Positions 34,664 through 42,917 of a stretch of 64,000 nucleotides of DNA are shown in pieces. Below the pieces are notes generated by a model. The model made no database searches and had not been told where the DNA came from. It saw only the letters and a program-made list of their open reading frames with translations. The stretch spans positions 358,989-422,988 of the forward strand of contig NZ_BMNZ01000006.1 of assembly GCF_014646815.1 (NCBI RefSeq). The letters run 5' to 3'. The stretch's first letter is position 1. Every line of letters begins with the position of its first letter. A program made the translations under genes and the position numbers. Source of the stretch: Terrabacter tumescens. Lineage in GTDB: Bacteria; Actinomycetota; Actinomycetes; Actinomycetales; Dermatophilaceae.

Positions 34664-36550
34664 TCAGCCGACGACCTCGTCGACGAAGCACCAGCGCCAT
34701 GCCTCGCCCGGCTCGATCGAGCGCATCACGGGGTGCTGCGTCTCGTGGAAGTGGGCGGTGGCGTGCTTCATCTCCGAGGAGTCGCAGCAGCCGACGTGGC
34801 CGCACTGGAGGCACAGGCGCAGGTGCACCCACGTCGTGCCGTCGCGCAGGCACTCCTCGCAGCCCTCGGGCGTGCGTGGCTCGACGCACGAGTCGGTGAT
34901 CTGGAGGTGCTCGCACGGAGCCTCGATCGTGTCCACGGGCAACATCTCACTCTCTGCCAGACGGCTCTCCTGGTCGTCGATGCGGTCGAGCATCGTCTCC
35001 TCGAGGTCGAGGGATCCCAGCACGGTGCGGAGCACGACGTGGTCCGCCCGGCCCTCGTCGCGCAGCCGCAGCACCTCGTCGCGCTCGGCCTGCAGCATCT
35101 GCATGCGGGCACGGCGGTAGCGCGCGCTCGGCGTCTCGTCGGCGTCGCCGCTGCGCGGGCCGAGCCGCTCCCACATCTGGTTGAGGCGGTCCTCGGAGCG
35201 CGACCGCAGGATCTCGCGGGTCGCCTCGTCGACGTCGTCCAGGCGGTTTAGCACGTCGAGTCCCGAGCGGGTCGCGGCCTGCAGGACCGTGGCGGCCTGG
35301 AGGGCGTCCTCGCGTGGGTCGGGCCCGCGGACGTCGAGGCGCCGGGCGAGCGTCGGCAGGGTCGTGCCCTGGATGAGCAGCGTGCCGATGGTGACGACGA
35401 CGGCGATGAGGACGAGCACGTCGCGGTGCGGCGTGTTCCCGGGGAGCAGCAGGGCGGCCGCGAGCGTCACGACGCCGCGCATGCCGGCCCACGAGAGCAC
35501 GACGGTGTGGGTCCACGGCGCCTGGGCCTCGTTGCGCAGCACACTGGTGCTGAGGAAGCGGAACGGCACGACCCAGAGGGGCCGCAGCACGAGGACGGCG
35601 ACCAACGTGCCGACTGCGGCGAGGGTGATCCGACCGGCCGGCAGCGACGAGCTGCGGACCTCCGCGAGGACGTAGAAGACCTGCAGGCCGATGAGGAGGA
35701 AGACGGCGTTCTCGAGGAGGAACTGGATCGAGGTCCAGTTGATCCGCTCGCTGAGGCGGGAGGCGCCGGTCTGGGTGCGCGGCGACTTGTGCCCGAGGAC
35801 GAGACCGGCGGTGACGACGGCGATGACGCCCGAGGCGTGCAGCTCCTCGGCGGGCACGTAGGCGGCGAAGGGCACCATGAACGACAGCACGGTGTCGAAG
35901 GCCGGCTCCGTGGAGAAGTGTCGGCGCAGGACCGACACGATGAGCGCGACGACGAAGCCGATCGCAGCTCCGCCGACCGAGGCCCACGCGAAGTCGAGCA
36001 CGACCCCGCCGAAGGTCACGCCGCTCGAGGCGACGCCGGAGGCGAGACCGGCCGCGGCGAGGGCCGTGCGCAGGGAGACGAGGGCGGTCGCGTCGTTGAC
36101 GAGCGACTCCCCCTCGAGGATCGAGACCAGCCGGCGGGGCAACCCGATCCGCCGGCCGACAGCCGTGGCGGCGACCGCGTCCGGCGGCGCGACGACCGCT
36201 CCGATGGCGAAGGCCACCCCGAAGTCCAGGCCGAGCACCCACCGGAGGAAGAGCGCGACGCCGAGGGCGGTGAAGAGCACGAGGCCCACGGACAGACTGA
36301 GGATGACCCCGCGGTTGTTGCGGAAGTCGACGAGCGAGGTCTGGATGGCCGCGGCATACAGCAGCGGCGGCAGGATACCGAGCAGCACGACGTCGGGGCT
36401 CAGGGCCACCTCGGGGACGAACGGCAGGTAGGACCCGAGGATGCCGACGACGATGAGCACGAGGGGGGCCGGCAGGTCGAACCGGTCGGCGAGCCACGAC
36501 CCGCCGAGCACGGTGGCCGCGATCGCGAGCAGCCCGATGGCGATCTCCAC
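34664..36550 (-). CDS. CPA1-type Na+/H+ antiporter with C-terminal UBP-type zinc finger
   Basis: 628 residues from GTG 36550 (ATG 36568 possible). The first 400 residues hold about 12 membrane segments of NhaP/CPA1 type: PPLLYAAAIQTSLVDFRNNR, FAIGAVVAPPDAVAATAVG (ion-binding Asp in the discontinuous helix) and SILEGESLVNDATALVSLRT. A charged cytosolic helical region follows. The last 85 residues carry a ZnF-UBP fold: CEH, then CEEC, LRLCLQCGHVGCCDSSEMKHA and HFHETQHPVM, with all expected Cys and His ligands. Such fingers bind ubiquitin tails in eukaryotes; actinobacteria lack ubiquitin. The antiporter probably handles Na+ and pH stress. Confidence 0.9.
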   Translation of the reverse strand: MEIAIGLLAIAATVLGGSWLADRFDLPAPLVLIVVGILGSYLPFVPEVALSPDVVLLGILPPLLYAAAIQTSLVDFRNNRGVILSLSVGLVLFTALGVALFLRWVLGLDFGVAFAIGAVVAPPDAVAATAVGRRIGLPRRLVSILEGESLVNDATALVSLRTALAAAGLASGVASSGVTFGGVVLDFAWASVGGAAIGFVVALIVSVLRRHFSTEPAFDTVLSFMVPFAAYVPAEELHASGVIAVVTAGLVLGHKSPRTQTGASRLSERINWTSIQFLLENAVFLLIGLQVFYVLAEVRSSSLPAGRITLAAVGTLVAVLVLRPLWVVPFRFLSTSVLRNEAQAPWTHTVVLSWAGMRGVVTLAAALLLPGNTPHRDVLVLIAVVVTIGTLLIQGTTLPTLARRLDVRGPDPREDALQAATVLQAATRSGLDVLNRLDDVDEATREILRSRSEDRLNQMWERLGPRSGDADETPSARYRRARMQMLQAERDEVLRLRDEGRADHVVLRTVLGSLDLEETMLDRIDDQESRLAESEMLPVDTIEAPCEHLQITDSCVEPRTPEGCEECLRDGTTWVHLRLCLQCGHVGCCDSSEMKHATAHFHETQHPVMRSIEPGEAWRWCFVDEVVG

Positions 36551-36576
36551 GCCGCCATCCTGCCCCATCGCCCGCC

Positions 36577-36607
36577 CGGGCGCGTCGGCCGTCCGCCGAC
36601 GCGCCCG
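36577..36607 (-). terminator. Terminator of the nonulosonate operon
   Basis: A perfect 13-bp stem, CGGGCGCGTCGGC (36577-36589) with GCCGACGCGCCCG (36595-36607), loop CGTCC. It starts 10 nt past the legC stop. There is no U-tract, as is common in high-GC actinobacteria. Confidence 0.7.
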
Positions 36608-36616
36608 TGCGGGTCG

Positions 36617-37801
36617 TCAGGCGGTGAAGAAGGAGCGCACCGCGGCGATGACGCGGTCCTGGTCGGCGTCGGTGAGCTCGGTCGCGCAGGGCAGCGAGAG
36701 GCCGCGGGCGAAGAGCCCGTCGCCGACGGCGCCGCCGATGACCGGCGCGGTGAGGAACGGCGGCTGGGCGTGCAGGGGGCGCCACAGCGCGCGGGCACCG
36801 ACCCCGAGACCGTTGAGGTGCTCGAGGAACTCGTCGCGGCCGCGGCCGTCCTCCTCGGGGACGAGGACCGAGTAGAGCCAGTACGTCGCGTCGAGGCCGG
36901 GCACGCGCGGCGGCAGCACGAGCGGCAGGTCGGCGAAGTCGTCGTCGTAGCGGGCCGCGATCCGGTGCTTGGCGGCGACGAAGTCCGCCAGCCGCTCGAG
37001 CTGGGCCAGGCCGAGGCCGGCGGCGATGTTGGTGAGGCGGTAGTTGTAGCCGACCTCGTCGTGGAGGTAGCCGACGTCGGGCACCTTGGCCTGCGTCGTC
37101 AGGTGACGGGCGCGGGCGGCGAGGTCGTCGTCGTCGGTGACGATCATGCCGCCACCGCCCGTCGTGGCGATCTTGTTGCCGTTGAAGGAGAAGCAGCCGA
37201 TGCGCCCGACGGTGCCGGTGTGCCTGCCGGCGTATCGCCCGGTCGACCACGAGGCCCCGAGGGACTCCGCGGCGTCCTCGAGCACGGGTATGCCGTGTCG
37301 GTCGCAGGCGTCCATGAGCGGTTCCATGTCGGCGGGCTGCCCGAGCACGTGGACGATCTCGACGGCCTTGGGCTGGACCTCGCCGGCGGCGGCGCGGCGG
37401 TCGAGCTCGGCCGCGAGCAGGGCGGGGTCGATGTTCCACGTCGTCGTCTCGGCGTCGACGAGCACGGGCCGGGCGCCGCAGTAGGCGATCGGGTTGACCG
37501 AGCCGACGAAGGTGAAGTCCGAGCAGACGACGTCGTCGTCACGGCCCACGCCGAGCAGCAGCAGCCCGATGTGGATCGCCGCGGTGCCGGTGGCGCACGC
37601 GATGGCGTGCTTCGAGCCGACCCGCTCGGCGAAGCGCTGCTCGAACTCCGAGACGAACGGCCCGACCGACGAGACGAACCCCGACTCGACGGCCTCGAGG
37701 ACGTAGCGCCGCTCGAGGTCACCGATGTTGGGCACCGCGAGCGGGATCGTGCCCTCCGCCCCGCGGGCGCCCGGCGCGTGCGCCTCCCCCGTCGTCGTCA
37801 C
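36617..37801 (-). CDS. legC: DegT/DnrJ/EryC1 aminotransferase, LegC-like
   Basis: 394 residues. PLP enzyme of the sugar aminotransferase family: AIACATGTAAIHIGLLLLG near the N-terminus, VLEDAAESLGASW (PLP-binding Asp) and the Schiff-base lysine (about 210) in FSFNGNKIATTGGGGMI, followed by LHDEVGYNYRLTNIAAGLG. It would aminate the 4-keto sugar nucleotide made by LegB, giving a 4-amino-4,6-dideoxy sugar. GTG 37801 overlaps the legB stop (GTGA), which also fixes the start. The assignment to LegC rather than PseC rests on the neighbouring legB, legG and legI genes. It is the last gene before the hairpin. Confidence 0.88.
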   Translation of the reverse strand: MTTTGEAHAPGARGAEGTIPLAVPNIGDLERRYVLEAVESGFVSSVGPFVSEFEQRFAERVGSKHAIACATGTAAIHIGLLLLGVGRDDDVVCSDFTFVGSVNPIAYCGARPVLVDAETTTWNIDPALLAAELDRRAAAGEVQPKAVEIVHVLGQPADMEPLMDACDRHGIPVLEDAAESLGASWSTGRYAGRHTGTVGRIGCFSFNGNKIATTGGGGMIVTDDDDLAARARHLTTQAKVPDVGYLHDEVGYNYRLTNIAAGLGLAQLERLADFVAAKHRIAARYDDDFADLPLVLPPRVPGLDATYWLYSVLVPEEDGRGRDEFLEHLNGLGVGARALWRPLHAQPPFLTAPVIGGAVGDGLFARGLSLPCATELTDADQDRVIAAVRSFFTA

Positions 37802-38859
37802 CGGTGGTACCGCCCTGCGGTCTCGGGGTCGACGCGCGGCCGCAGCCACTCGGCGGTGGCCGCGAGGCCGTCCTCGAGCGACACGGTCGGCGCCCAGCCG
37901 AGGACCTCGTTGGCGCGTGAGGGGTCCGAGAGCAGGATCTGCACCTCGGAGCCCTCGGGGCGGATGCGGTCGCTCTCGGTGACGATCTCGGCGTCGCTGC
38001 CGGTGACCTTGCGGCAGAGCTGCACGACGTCGCCGACCGAGACGGTGCGGCCCGTGCCGAGCTGGATCGTGGCGCCGGGCTCGACGTCGGCCAGGGCGGC
38101 CCGGACGAACCCGTCGGCCGTGTCGGTGACGAACGTGAAGTCACGCTTCGGCGACAGGTCACCCAGGCGCAGCTCGGAGGCGCCGGCGAGCAGCTGGGAG
38201 AGCACCGTCGGGATGACCGCGCGCGTCGACTGGCGCGGCCCGAAGGTGTTGAACGGGCGAAGGGTCGTCACCGGCGTCTCGAAGGACAACGCATACGACT
38301 CGCACATCTTGTCGGCCGAGATCTTCGTCGCGGAGTACGGCGACTGCCCGCGGAGCGGGTGCGCCTCGGTGATCGGCACCTCCTCCGGCGTGCCGTAGAC
38401 CTCCGACGTGGAGGTGTTGACCATCCGCGGCGTCCCGTGGCGCCGGACCGCCTCGAGGACGTTGAGCGTGCCGATGACGTTGGTCTCGACGTAGGAGCGG
38501 GGAGCCACGTAGGAGAACGGGATCGCGATGAGCGCCGCGAGGTGGAGCACGACGTCGACACCCTCGGTCGAGGCCATCACGTGCTCCGGGTCGCGGATGT
38601 CGCCGAGGACGACCTCGGCCTGCCCCTCGCGCACCGCGGCCTTGAAGGCGTCGGACTCGTCGAGCCACCCGGTGGAGCCGTTGGAGTTGTAGAGGCAGAA
38701 GGCGCGCACGTGGGCTCCGTCGGCGAGCAGCCGCTCGACGACGTGCGAGCCGATGAACCCGTCCGAACCCGTCACGAGGACCGTCTTGCCGGCGATGGAC
38801 CCGGCCATCGGCCGCGGCGTGAGTTCGGGCGTGAGTGCTGGCGTGAGTTCTGTTGTCAC
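37798..38859 (-). CDS. legB: NAD-dependent 4,6-dehydratase, LegB-like (extended SDR)
   Basis: 353 residues from GTG 38859. The NAD loop is VLVTGSDGFIGSHVVERLL; the SDR active site is NTSTSEVYGTPEEVP (Thr, Asp/Glu) with YSATKISADK (YxxxK). LRPFNTFGPRQSTRAVIPT is the substrate-binding segment typical of sugar-nucleotide 4,6-dehydratases acting on NDP-GlcNAc. It makes the 4-keto-6-deoxy intermediate of legionaminate-type sugars. The start is uncertain: GTG 38859 has AAAAGG before it, ATG 38886 lies further out and ATG 38808 further in. The first 18 residues are encoded by a 12-bp tandem repeat. Its stop overlaps legC. Confidence 0.88.
   Translation of the reverse strand: MTTELTPALTPELTPRPMAGSIAGKTVLVTGSDGFIGSHVVERLLADGAHVRAFCLYNSNGSTGWLDESDAFKAAVREGQAEVVLGDIRDPEHVMASTEGVDVVLHLAALIAIPFSYVAPRSYVETNVIGTLNVLEAVRRHGTPRMVNTSTSEVYGTPEEVPITEAHPLRGQSPYSATKISADKMCESYALSFETPVTTLRPFNTFGPRQSTRAVIPTVLSQLLAGASELRLGDLSPKRDFTFVTDTADGFVRAALADVEPGATIQLGTGRTVSVGDVVQLCRKVTGSDAEIVTESDRIRPEGSEVQILLSDPSRANEVLGWAPTVSLEDGLAATAEWLRPRVDPETAGRYHR
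38817..38852. repeat. In-frame 12-bp tandem repeat x3 at the 5' end of legB
   Basis: Units GCGTGAGTTCGG (38817-38828), GCGTGAGTGCTG (38829-38840) and GCGTGAGTTCTG (38841-38852), encoding an ELTP/ALTP repeat on the minus strand. Confidence 0.92.
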
Positions 38860-38912
38860 ATCTGCCTTTTCGTCGTGGTTCGTCATTCTTCGTGAAGCTG
38901 CGTTCGTGTGGG

Positions 38913-39968
38913 TCAGGCCTCGCCCTTGGCCCGGGCGAGGTCCTTCGGGGTGCCGACGTCGATCCACTCGCTCTGGATCGGCCACGCCGTCACCGGCTCG
39001 TCGCGCTCGAGGCAGGTCTCGACGAGACCCGGCATCGTGCTCGCCCGACCCGGCGGGAGCCACGCGAGCGCGCGCGGCTCGACGGCATACACGGCCGCGT
39101 TGATGTCGAAGCTCAGCGTCGGCTTCTCCGACACGCCGGTGACGCGGCCGTCGGTGCTCTCGACGACCCCGAAGGGCACCTCGTGCTGGTAGGTGCGCGT
39201 CGCGACCGTCACGGCCGCGCCCGTGCGGCGGTGGGCCTCGAGCAGGTCGCTCGCGTCGAACTCGACCATGAGGTCGCCGTTCATGACGAGGACCGGGTGC
39301 TGCAGGTCCGGACGCTGCTCGCGCAGCAGGGTCAGCGACCCAGCCGTGCCGAGCGGCCGCTCGGGGTCCTCGCGCAGGTAGCGCACCCGGCACCCGAGGC
39401 GCGAGCCGTCACCGAGGTGCTCCTCGATCTGCTCCGCGAGGTAGTTGACGCTGACGTAGATCTCACGGATGCCGTCACCGACGAGGCCGAGCACGATCCA
39501 CTCGAGGATCGAGCGCCCCGCCACCGTCATGAGCGGCTTCGGGGTGTCCTTCGTCAGCTCGCCGAGGCGGGTGCCGCGACCGCCGGCCATGACGACCGCG
39601 ACGTTGGGCAGCGGCGCGGAGCCGATGACGTCCGAGAGCGTGTGCAGCCCGACGAGGGTGCCGTCCTCCTCGACCTCGGGCACCGCGGAGATCCGCAACG
39701 CCTGCATGAGGTCGAGCACGAGCGCCCGCGGTGAGCCGGCGGCCACGGAGTGCGGGCTGCGGGTCGCGTGCTCCAGCGCCAGGTCGTCGAGGCTCGTGCC
39801 CTTGAGGAAGGCCCGGCGCAGGTCACCGTCGGTGAGCAGGCCGGCCAACTGGTTGTCGCCGTCGACGAGCAGGCACACGAGGTTGCCGCTGCGGTCGACG
39901 ACCTCGAGGGCGTCACGGATCGTCGCCGTCGTCGGCGCGCAGGCCGCGCGCAGGTCCCGAGCCGTCAC
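38913..39968 (-). CDS. CBS-domain sugar-phosphate nucleotidyltransferase, PtmE-like
   Basis: 351 residues. The N-terminal 115 residues are a CBS pair (CLLVDGDNQLAGLLTDGDLRRAFLKG and ISAVPEVEEDGTLVGLHTLSDV). The C-terminal domain is a nucleotidyltransferase: VAVVMAGGRGTRLGELTKDTPKPLM, VLVMNGDLMVEFD (metal Asp) and FDINAAVYAVEPRALAWL. The same CBS plus transferase layout is found in PtmE/Cj1329, which makes GDP-glucosamine for legionaminate in Campylobacter. That would mean the pathway here runs on GDP-linked sugars, but the nucleotide is not visible in the sequence. GTG 39968 overlaps the legG stop. Confidence 0.85.
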   Translation of the reverse strand: MTARDLRAACAPTTATIRDALEVVDRSGNLVCLLVDGDNQLAGLLTDGDLRRAFLKGTSLDDLALEHATRSPHSVAAGSPRALVLDLMQALRISAVPEVEEDGTLVGLHTLSDVIGSAPLPNVAVVMAGGRGTRLGELTKDTPKPLMTVAGRSILEWIVLGLVGDGIREIYVSVNYLAEQIEEHLGDGSRLGCRVRYLREDPERPLGTAGSLTLLREQRPDLQHPVLVMNGDLMVEFDASDLLEAHRRTGAAVTVATRTYQHEVPFGVVESTDGRVTGVSEKPTLSFDINAAVYAVEPRALAWLPPGRASTMPGLVETCLERDEPVTAWPIQSEWIDVGTPKDLARAKGEA

Positions 39969-41215
39969 TCCTCTTCCTCCTCGTTCGTGGTCCGGCGCCG
40001 GTGGGGCACCGCGGGCGCCGACTCCGCCGACACCATGTCGACGAAGTGCTTGGCCCGCGGGCCGAGCGCCGCTGTGCGAACGATAGCGAGGATGCGGGCG
40101 CTGGCCGTACCCGTGCCGTAGGGGTTGGTGACGTGGGCGGAGTGCTCGCGCCAGCGCTCACCCAGCGCCGTGCGGAGCGCGGCCTCGACGGCGACCCGAC
40201 CCTCCGCTGCGTGCACGACGTTGTCGCCGCGAAGCCGGCCGCGCTGGCGCTCGCCGATGTCGACGGCCGGCACGTGCACCGTGGCGGCCTCGATGACCCC
40301 CGAGCTCGAGTTGCCGACGACGACGTCGGCCGCGGCGAGCACACGGGGGTAGTCGCGCCCGAGGGCGGCCACGAGCCGCAGTCGGGGCTCTCTCGCGGCA
40401 AGCCCGGTGAGCGCGTCGAGGATCTCGTCACGTCCCTCGTCCATGCCCGGGTGGGTGGCCACGACGGTGCCGCACGTGGCGAGGGCGGCCTCGGCCGCCT
40501 CGCGCGCCCACTCACCCACGGGAGCCCCGCTCTGGGCGGTCGGCGGGTGGTAGGTGAACAGGGCCAGCGGTCGCTCGACCGTGGAGCCGAGCAGGTTGCC
40601 CAGCTCGGCATCGGAGATCGGTGCCACGCCGGCGAGCCGGTCGAGCCCCGGAGCGCCGGTCACGTGCACGCGGTCCGCGGGCTCGCCGAGCTGGCGCACC
40701 CGGGCCGCGGCGTCCTCGGACGCGACGCAGTGCTGGTCGCCGAGCTTCGTCACGGCGTGGCGCACCCGCTCGTCGAGGGCACCCTCGGTCACCTCTCCCC
40801 CGTGCAGGTGCACGACGGGCACACCGAGCAGCACGGCGGGCGGCACGACGTAGAGCAGCTCCCAGCGGTCGCCGAGCACGACGAGCACGTCCACCTCGTG
40901 CCGGCGGAGGGCCTGCCCGGCGGCACGTGCGAGCACGGCGCCCTGCTCGAGCTGCGCCTCGACCGTGACCTCGGACATCGGGTCGGCGAGGGGCACGACG
41001 GCCGTGCGCCAGTCGTCCTCGGAGGCGCTCGTGGGCAGGGCCGCGACGAGGTCGCCGGCGGCATACATGACCCCGGTCAGCACGCGGAGGGTCACGTCGT
41101 CGGCGGCCTGCAGCTGCTCCAGGACCGGTGAGAGCGGACCGAGGTCGGCACGCGTGCCGACGAAGACGGCGACCGTGAGGGGCCCGGTGGAGGGTGTGGC
41201 GAGGGGTTCGTTCAT
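39965..41215 (-). CDS. legG: NDP-sugar 2-epimerase, hydrolysing (NeuC/LegG)
   Basis: 416 residues. The WecB/NeuC fold is visible in VAVFVGTRADLGPLSPVLEQL, VLVVLGDRWELLYVVPPAVL, VVHLHGGEVTEGALDERVRHAVTKL and VVGNSSSGVIEAATVHVPAVDIG. Hydrolysing members release the nucleotide while inverting C2, giving a free 2,4-diamino-trideoxy-mannose or ManNAc for condensation by the next enzyme. The GNSSSG loop and HGGE match NeuC/LegG rather than the non-hydrolysing WecB. ATG 41215 sits 8 nt after the legI stop. An acidic poly-Glu tail ends the protein. Confidence 0.9.
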   Translation of the reverse strand: MNEPLATPSTGPLTVAVFVGTRADLGPLSPVLEQLQAADDVTLRVLTGVMYAAGDLVAALPTSASEDDWRTAVVPLADPMSEVTVEAQLEQGAVLARAAGQALRRHEVDVLVVLGDRWELLYVVPPAVLLGVPVVHLHGGEVTEGALDERVRHAVTKLGDQHCVASEDAAARVRQLGEPADRVHVTGAPGLDRLAGVAPISDAELGNLLGSTVERPLALFTYHPPTAQSGAPVGEWAREAAEAALATCGTVVATHPGMDEGRDEILDALTGLAAREPRLRLVAALGRDYPRVLAAADVVVGNSSSGVIEAATVHVPAVDIGERQRGRLRGDNVVHAAEGRVAVEAALRTALGERWREHSAHVTNPYGTGTASARILAIVRTAALGPRAKHFVDMVSAESAPAVPHRRRTTNEEEEE

Positions 41216-41223
41216 CGGGCGGC

Positions 41224-42282
41224 TCAGGGCGCGAGGTCCGCGTCGGTCACGGGCGCGCCCGCCTCGACGGCACGGGCGAGGACGCGTCCGCGGATGTCGA
41301 CGGCCGGGCTGATGCCGCCCTCGGGCCGCAGCAGCTGAAGGTCGGCGCCGGTGAGCTCGGTCCCGGCCGTCATGGCGTGCGCGGCGTGCCACGACCGTCG
41401 CACGAGCACGGCGTTCTCCTCCTCCGACGGCATGCGCACCTTGATGCCGTCGCCGAGCGCCACGGCGAGCTGCTTCGTCGCCGCGACGTACTCGGTGAGC
41501 GCGTCGGGCTCGAGGCTCGCCAGGTGGTCGGGCCCGGGCAGGGTGCGGTCGCTCGTGAAGTGCTTCTCGAGGATGGGTGCGCCGAGCGCGACCGCGCCGA
41601 GCGCCGTCGTGAGGCCCGGCGTGTGGTCCGACCAGCCGACGGGGATGCCGTGCAGCTCGGTCAGTCGCGGGATGACCCGAAGGTTGCACTCCTCCACGGG
41701 CGCCGGGTAGGCCGAGACGCAGTGGAAGAGCACGAGCCCCGGGGCGTCGGCGCACGCCTCGACGGCCGCCTCGACCTCGTGCTCGGTGCCCATGCCGGTG
41801 GAGACGAGCAGCACGACGCCGAGCTGCGACATCTCCCGCAGGTAGGGCAGGTTGGTCAGCTCGCCGGAGCTCACCTTGAGCGCCGGCAGGCCGAGGTCGA
41901 CGAGCATCTCGGCGCTGTCGAGGTCGAAGGGCGTCGACAGGAAGGTCGTGCCGGCCTCGGTGGCGTGGTCGCGCAGCTCGACCCAGGCCTCCTTGGGCAG
42001 GGTCAGCGCCTCGAGGAGGCTGCGCTGGTCCGAGCTGCCCCCGCGGTCGCGCTGGTAGGGCGTCGTGGCGGCGGCCGACGACACGAGCTTCTCGGGCGAG
42101 AAGGTCTGGAACTTCACGGCGTCGGCGCCGGACGCGGCCGCGATGTCGACGAGCCGGTGGGCCAGCTCGATGTCGCCGTTGTGGTTCACGCCCGCCTCGG
42201 CGATGACGTAGACGTCACCGGGGGTGGGCACCTCGCGGGCGCCGATGGCGACGGGGGTGACGGCGTTCAGGTGGTCGCTCAT
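41224..42282 (-). CDS. legI: Nonulosonate synthase (NeuB/LegI)
   Basis: 352 residues. The TIM-barrel part begins VYVIAEAGVNHNGDIELAHRLVD and continues with DAVKFQTFSPEKLVSSAA, STPFDLDSAEMLVDLG, LKVSSGELTNLPYL, LFHCVSAYPAP and GWSDHTPGLTTALGAVALGAPILEKHFT. A C-terminal SAF (antifreeze-like) domain (about 285-352, including RRSWHAAHAMTAGTEL) binds the sugar. It condenses a six-carbon N-acyl sugar with phosphoenolpyruvate to form a nine-carbon sialic-acid-type sugar. Legionaminate is inferred from legB and legC; sialate or pseudaminate synthases look similar. ATG 42282 overlaps the neuD stop (ATGA). Confidence 0.93.
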   Translation of the reverse strand: MSDHLNAVTPVAIGAREVPTPGDVYVIAEAGVNHNGDIELAHRLVDIAAASGADAVKFQTFSPEKLVSSAAATTPYQRDRGGSSDQRSLLEALTLPKEAWVELRDHATEAGTTFLSTPFDLDSAEMLVDLGLPALKVSSGELTNLPYLREMSQLGVVLLVSTGMGTEHEVEAAVEACADAPGLVLFHCVSAYPAPVEECNLRVIPRLTELHGIPVGWSDHTPGLTTALGAVALGAPILEKHFTSDRTLPGPDHLASLEPDALTEYVAATKQLAVALGDGIKVRMPSEEENAVLVRRSWHAAHAMTAGTELTGADLQLLRPEGGISPAVDIRGRVLARAVEAGAPVTDADLAP

Positions 42283-42917
42283 GCGGGTCCTCCAAGGGGT
42301 GCTGCAGGGGCGCCGACGACGGTCTCGCCGTCGGCGACGTGGCGGGTCACGACGGCGCCGGCGCCGACGGTGACCCCGGCGCCCACGCTGACGCGGGGCA
42401 GGACTCGGGCTCCGCTGCCGACGAGAGCACCGTCCCCGACGGATGCGCCGCCGAGGAGAACGGCCCCGGGGGCGACGTGGACTCCGACGCCGACGCGACA
42501 GTCGTGCTCGACGACGGCGGCGGTGTTGACGACGACCGCGTCGCCGAGCCGGCTCGCGGGCCCGACGTGGGCGTGCTCGAGCACGACGGACCCGGACCCG
42601 ACGATGCTGTGCGGTGAGACGGTCGCGGTCGCGGCGACGACCGGCGGGACGGAGGCGCCTCGGGCCACGAGCTCGCGGACGAGGCGGGTGCGGGCCGGGT
42701 TCGAGCCGATGGCGACGACGGCGTGCAGGCCCTGCGCGGCGATCATCTCGAACGCCGCCCGGTCGTCGCGGACGACGTCGACGTGCCACGCCTCGCCCTC
42801 GGGGACCTCACCCGCGACGGCGACGACGCGGTGTCCGGCGCGCTCGAGCACGTCGACGACCGAGCGTGCGTGGCCGCCCGCTCCGAGGACGACCCAGCCG
42901 GGCTCGCTGCCCGTCAC
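42279..42917 (-). CDS. NeuD-type sugar O/N-acyltransferase (left-handed beta helix)
   Basis: 212 residues. The N-terminal VVLGAGGHARSVVDVLE Rossmann-like subdomain is followed by hexapeptide repeats (VVLEHAHVGPASRLGDAVVVN and VHVAPGAVLLGGASVGDGAL) with the catalytic-type His in NTAAVVEHDC. It belongs to the NeuD/PglD group, which acetylates either the 4-amino group of the precursor (LegH/PglD role) or hydroxyls of the final sugar. No other acetyltransferase is seen in the locus, so the N-acetylation step is the likelier job. GTG 42917 follows directly on the stop of the upstream gene (TGAGTG). Confidence 0.88.
   Translation of the reverse strand: MTGSEPGWVVLGAGGHARSVVDVLERAGHRVVAVAGEVPEGEAWHVDVVRDDRAAFEMIAAQGLHAVVAIGSNPARTRLVRELVARGASVPPVVAATATVSPHSIVGSGSVVLEHAHVGPASRLGDAVVVNTAAVVEHDCRVGVGVHVAPGAVLLGGASVGDGALVGSGARVLPRVSVGAGVTVGAGAVVTRHVADGETVVGAPAAPLGGPA

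Noticed and set aside
35426-38398. Very long open frames antisense to the antiporter and legC/legB genes (and similar ones at 25722-26960 and 56097-57779)
   Set aside because: Their Arg/Gly/Asp-rich translations and mirror-image codon bias are those of GC-rich shadow frames; the opposite strand encodes recognisable enzymes.
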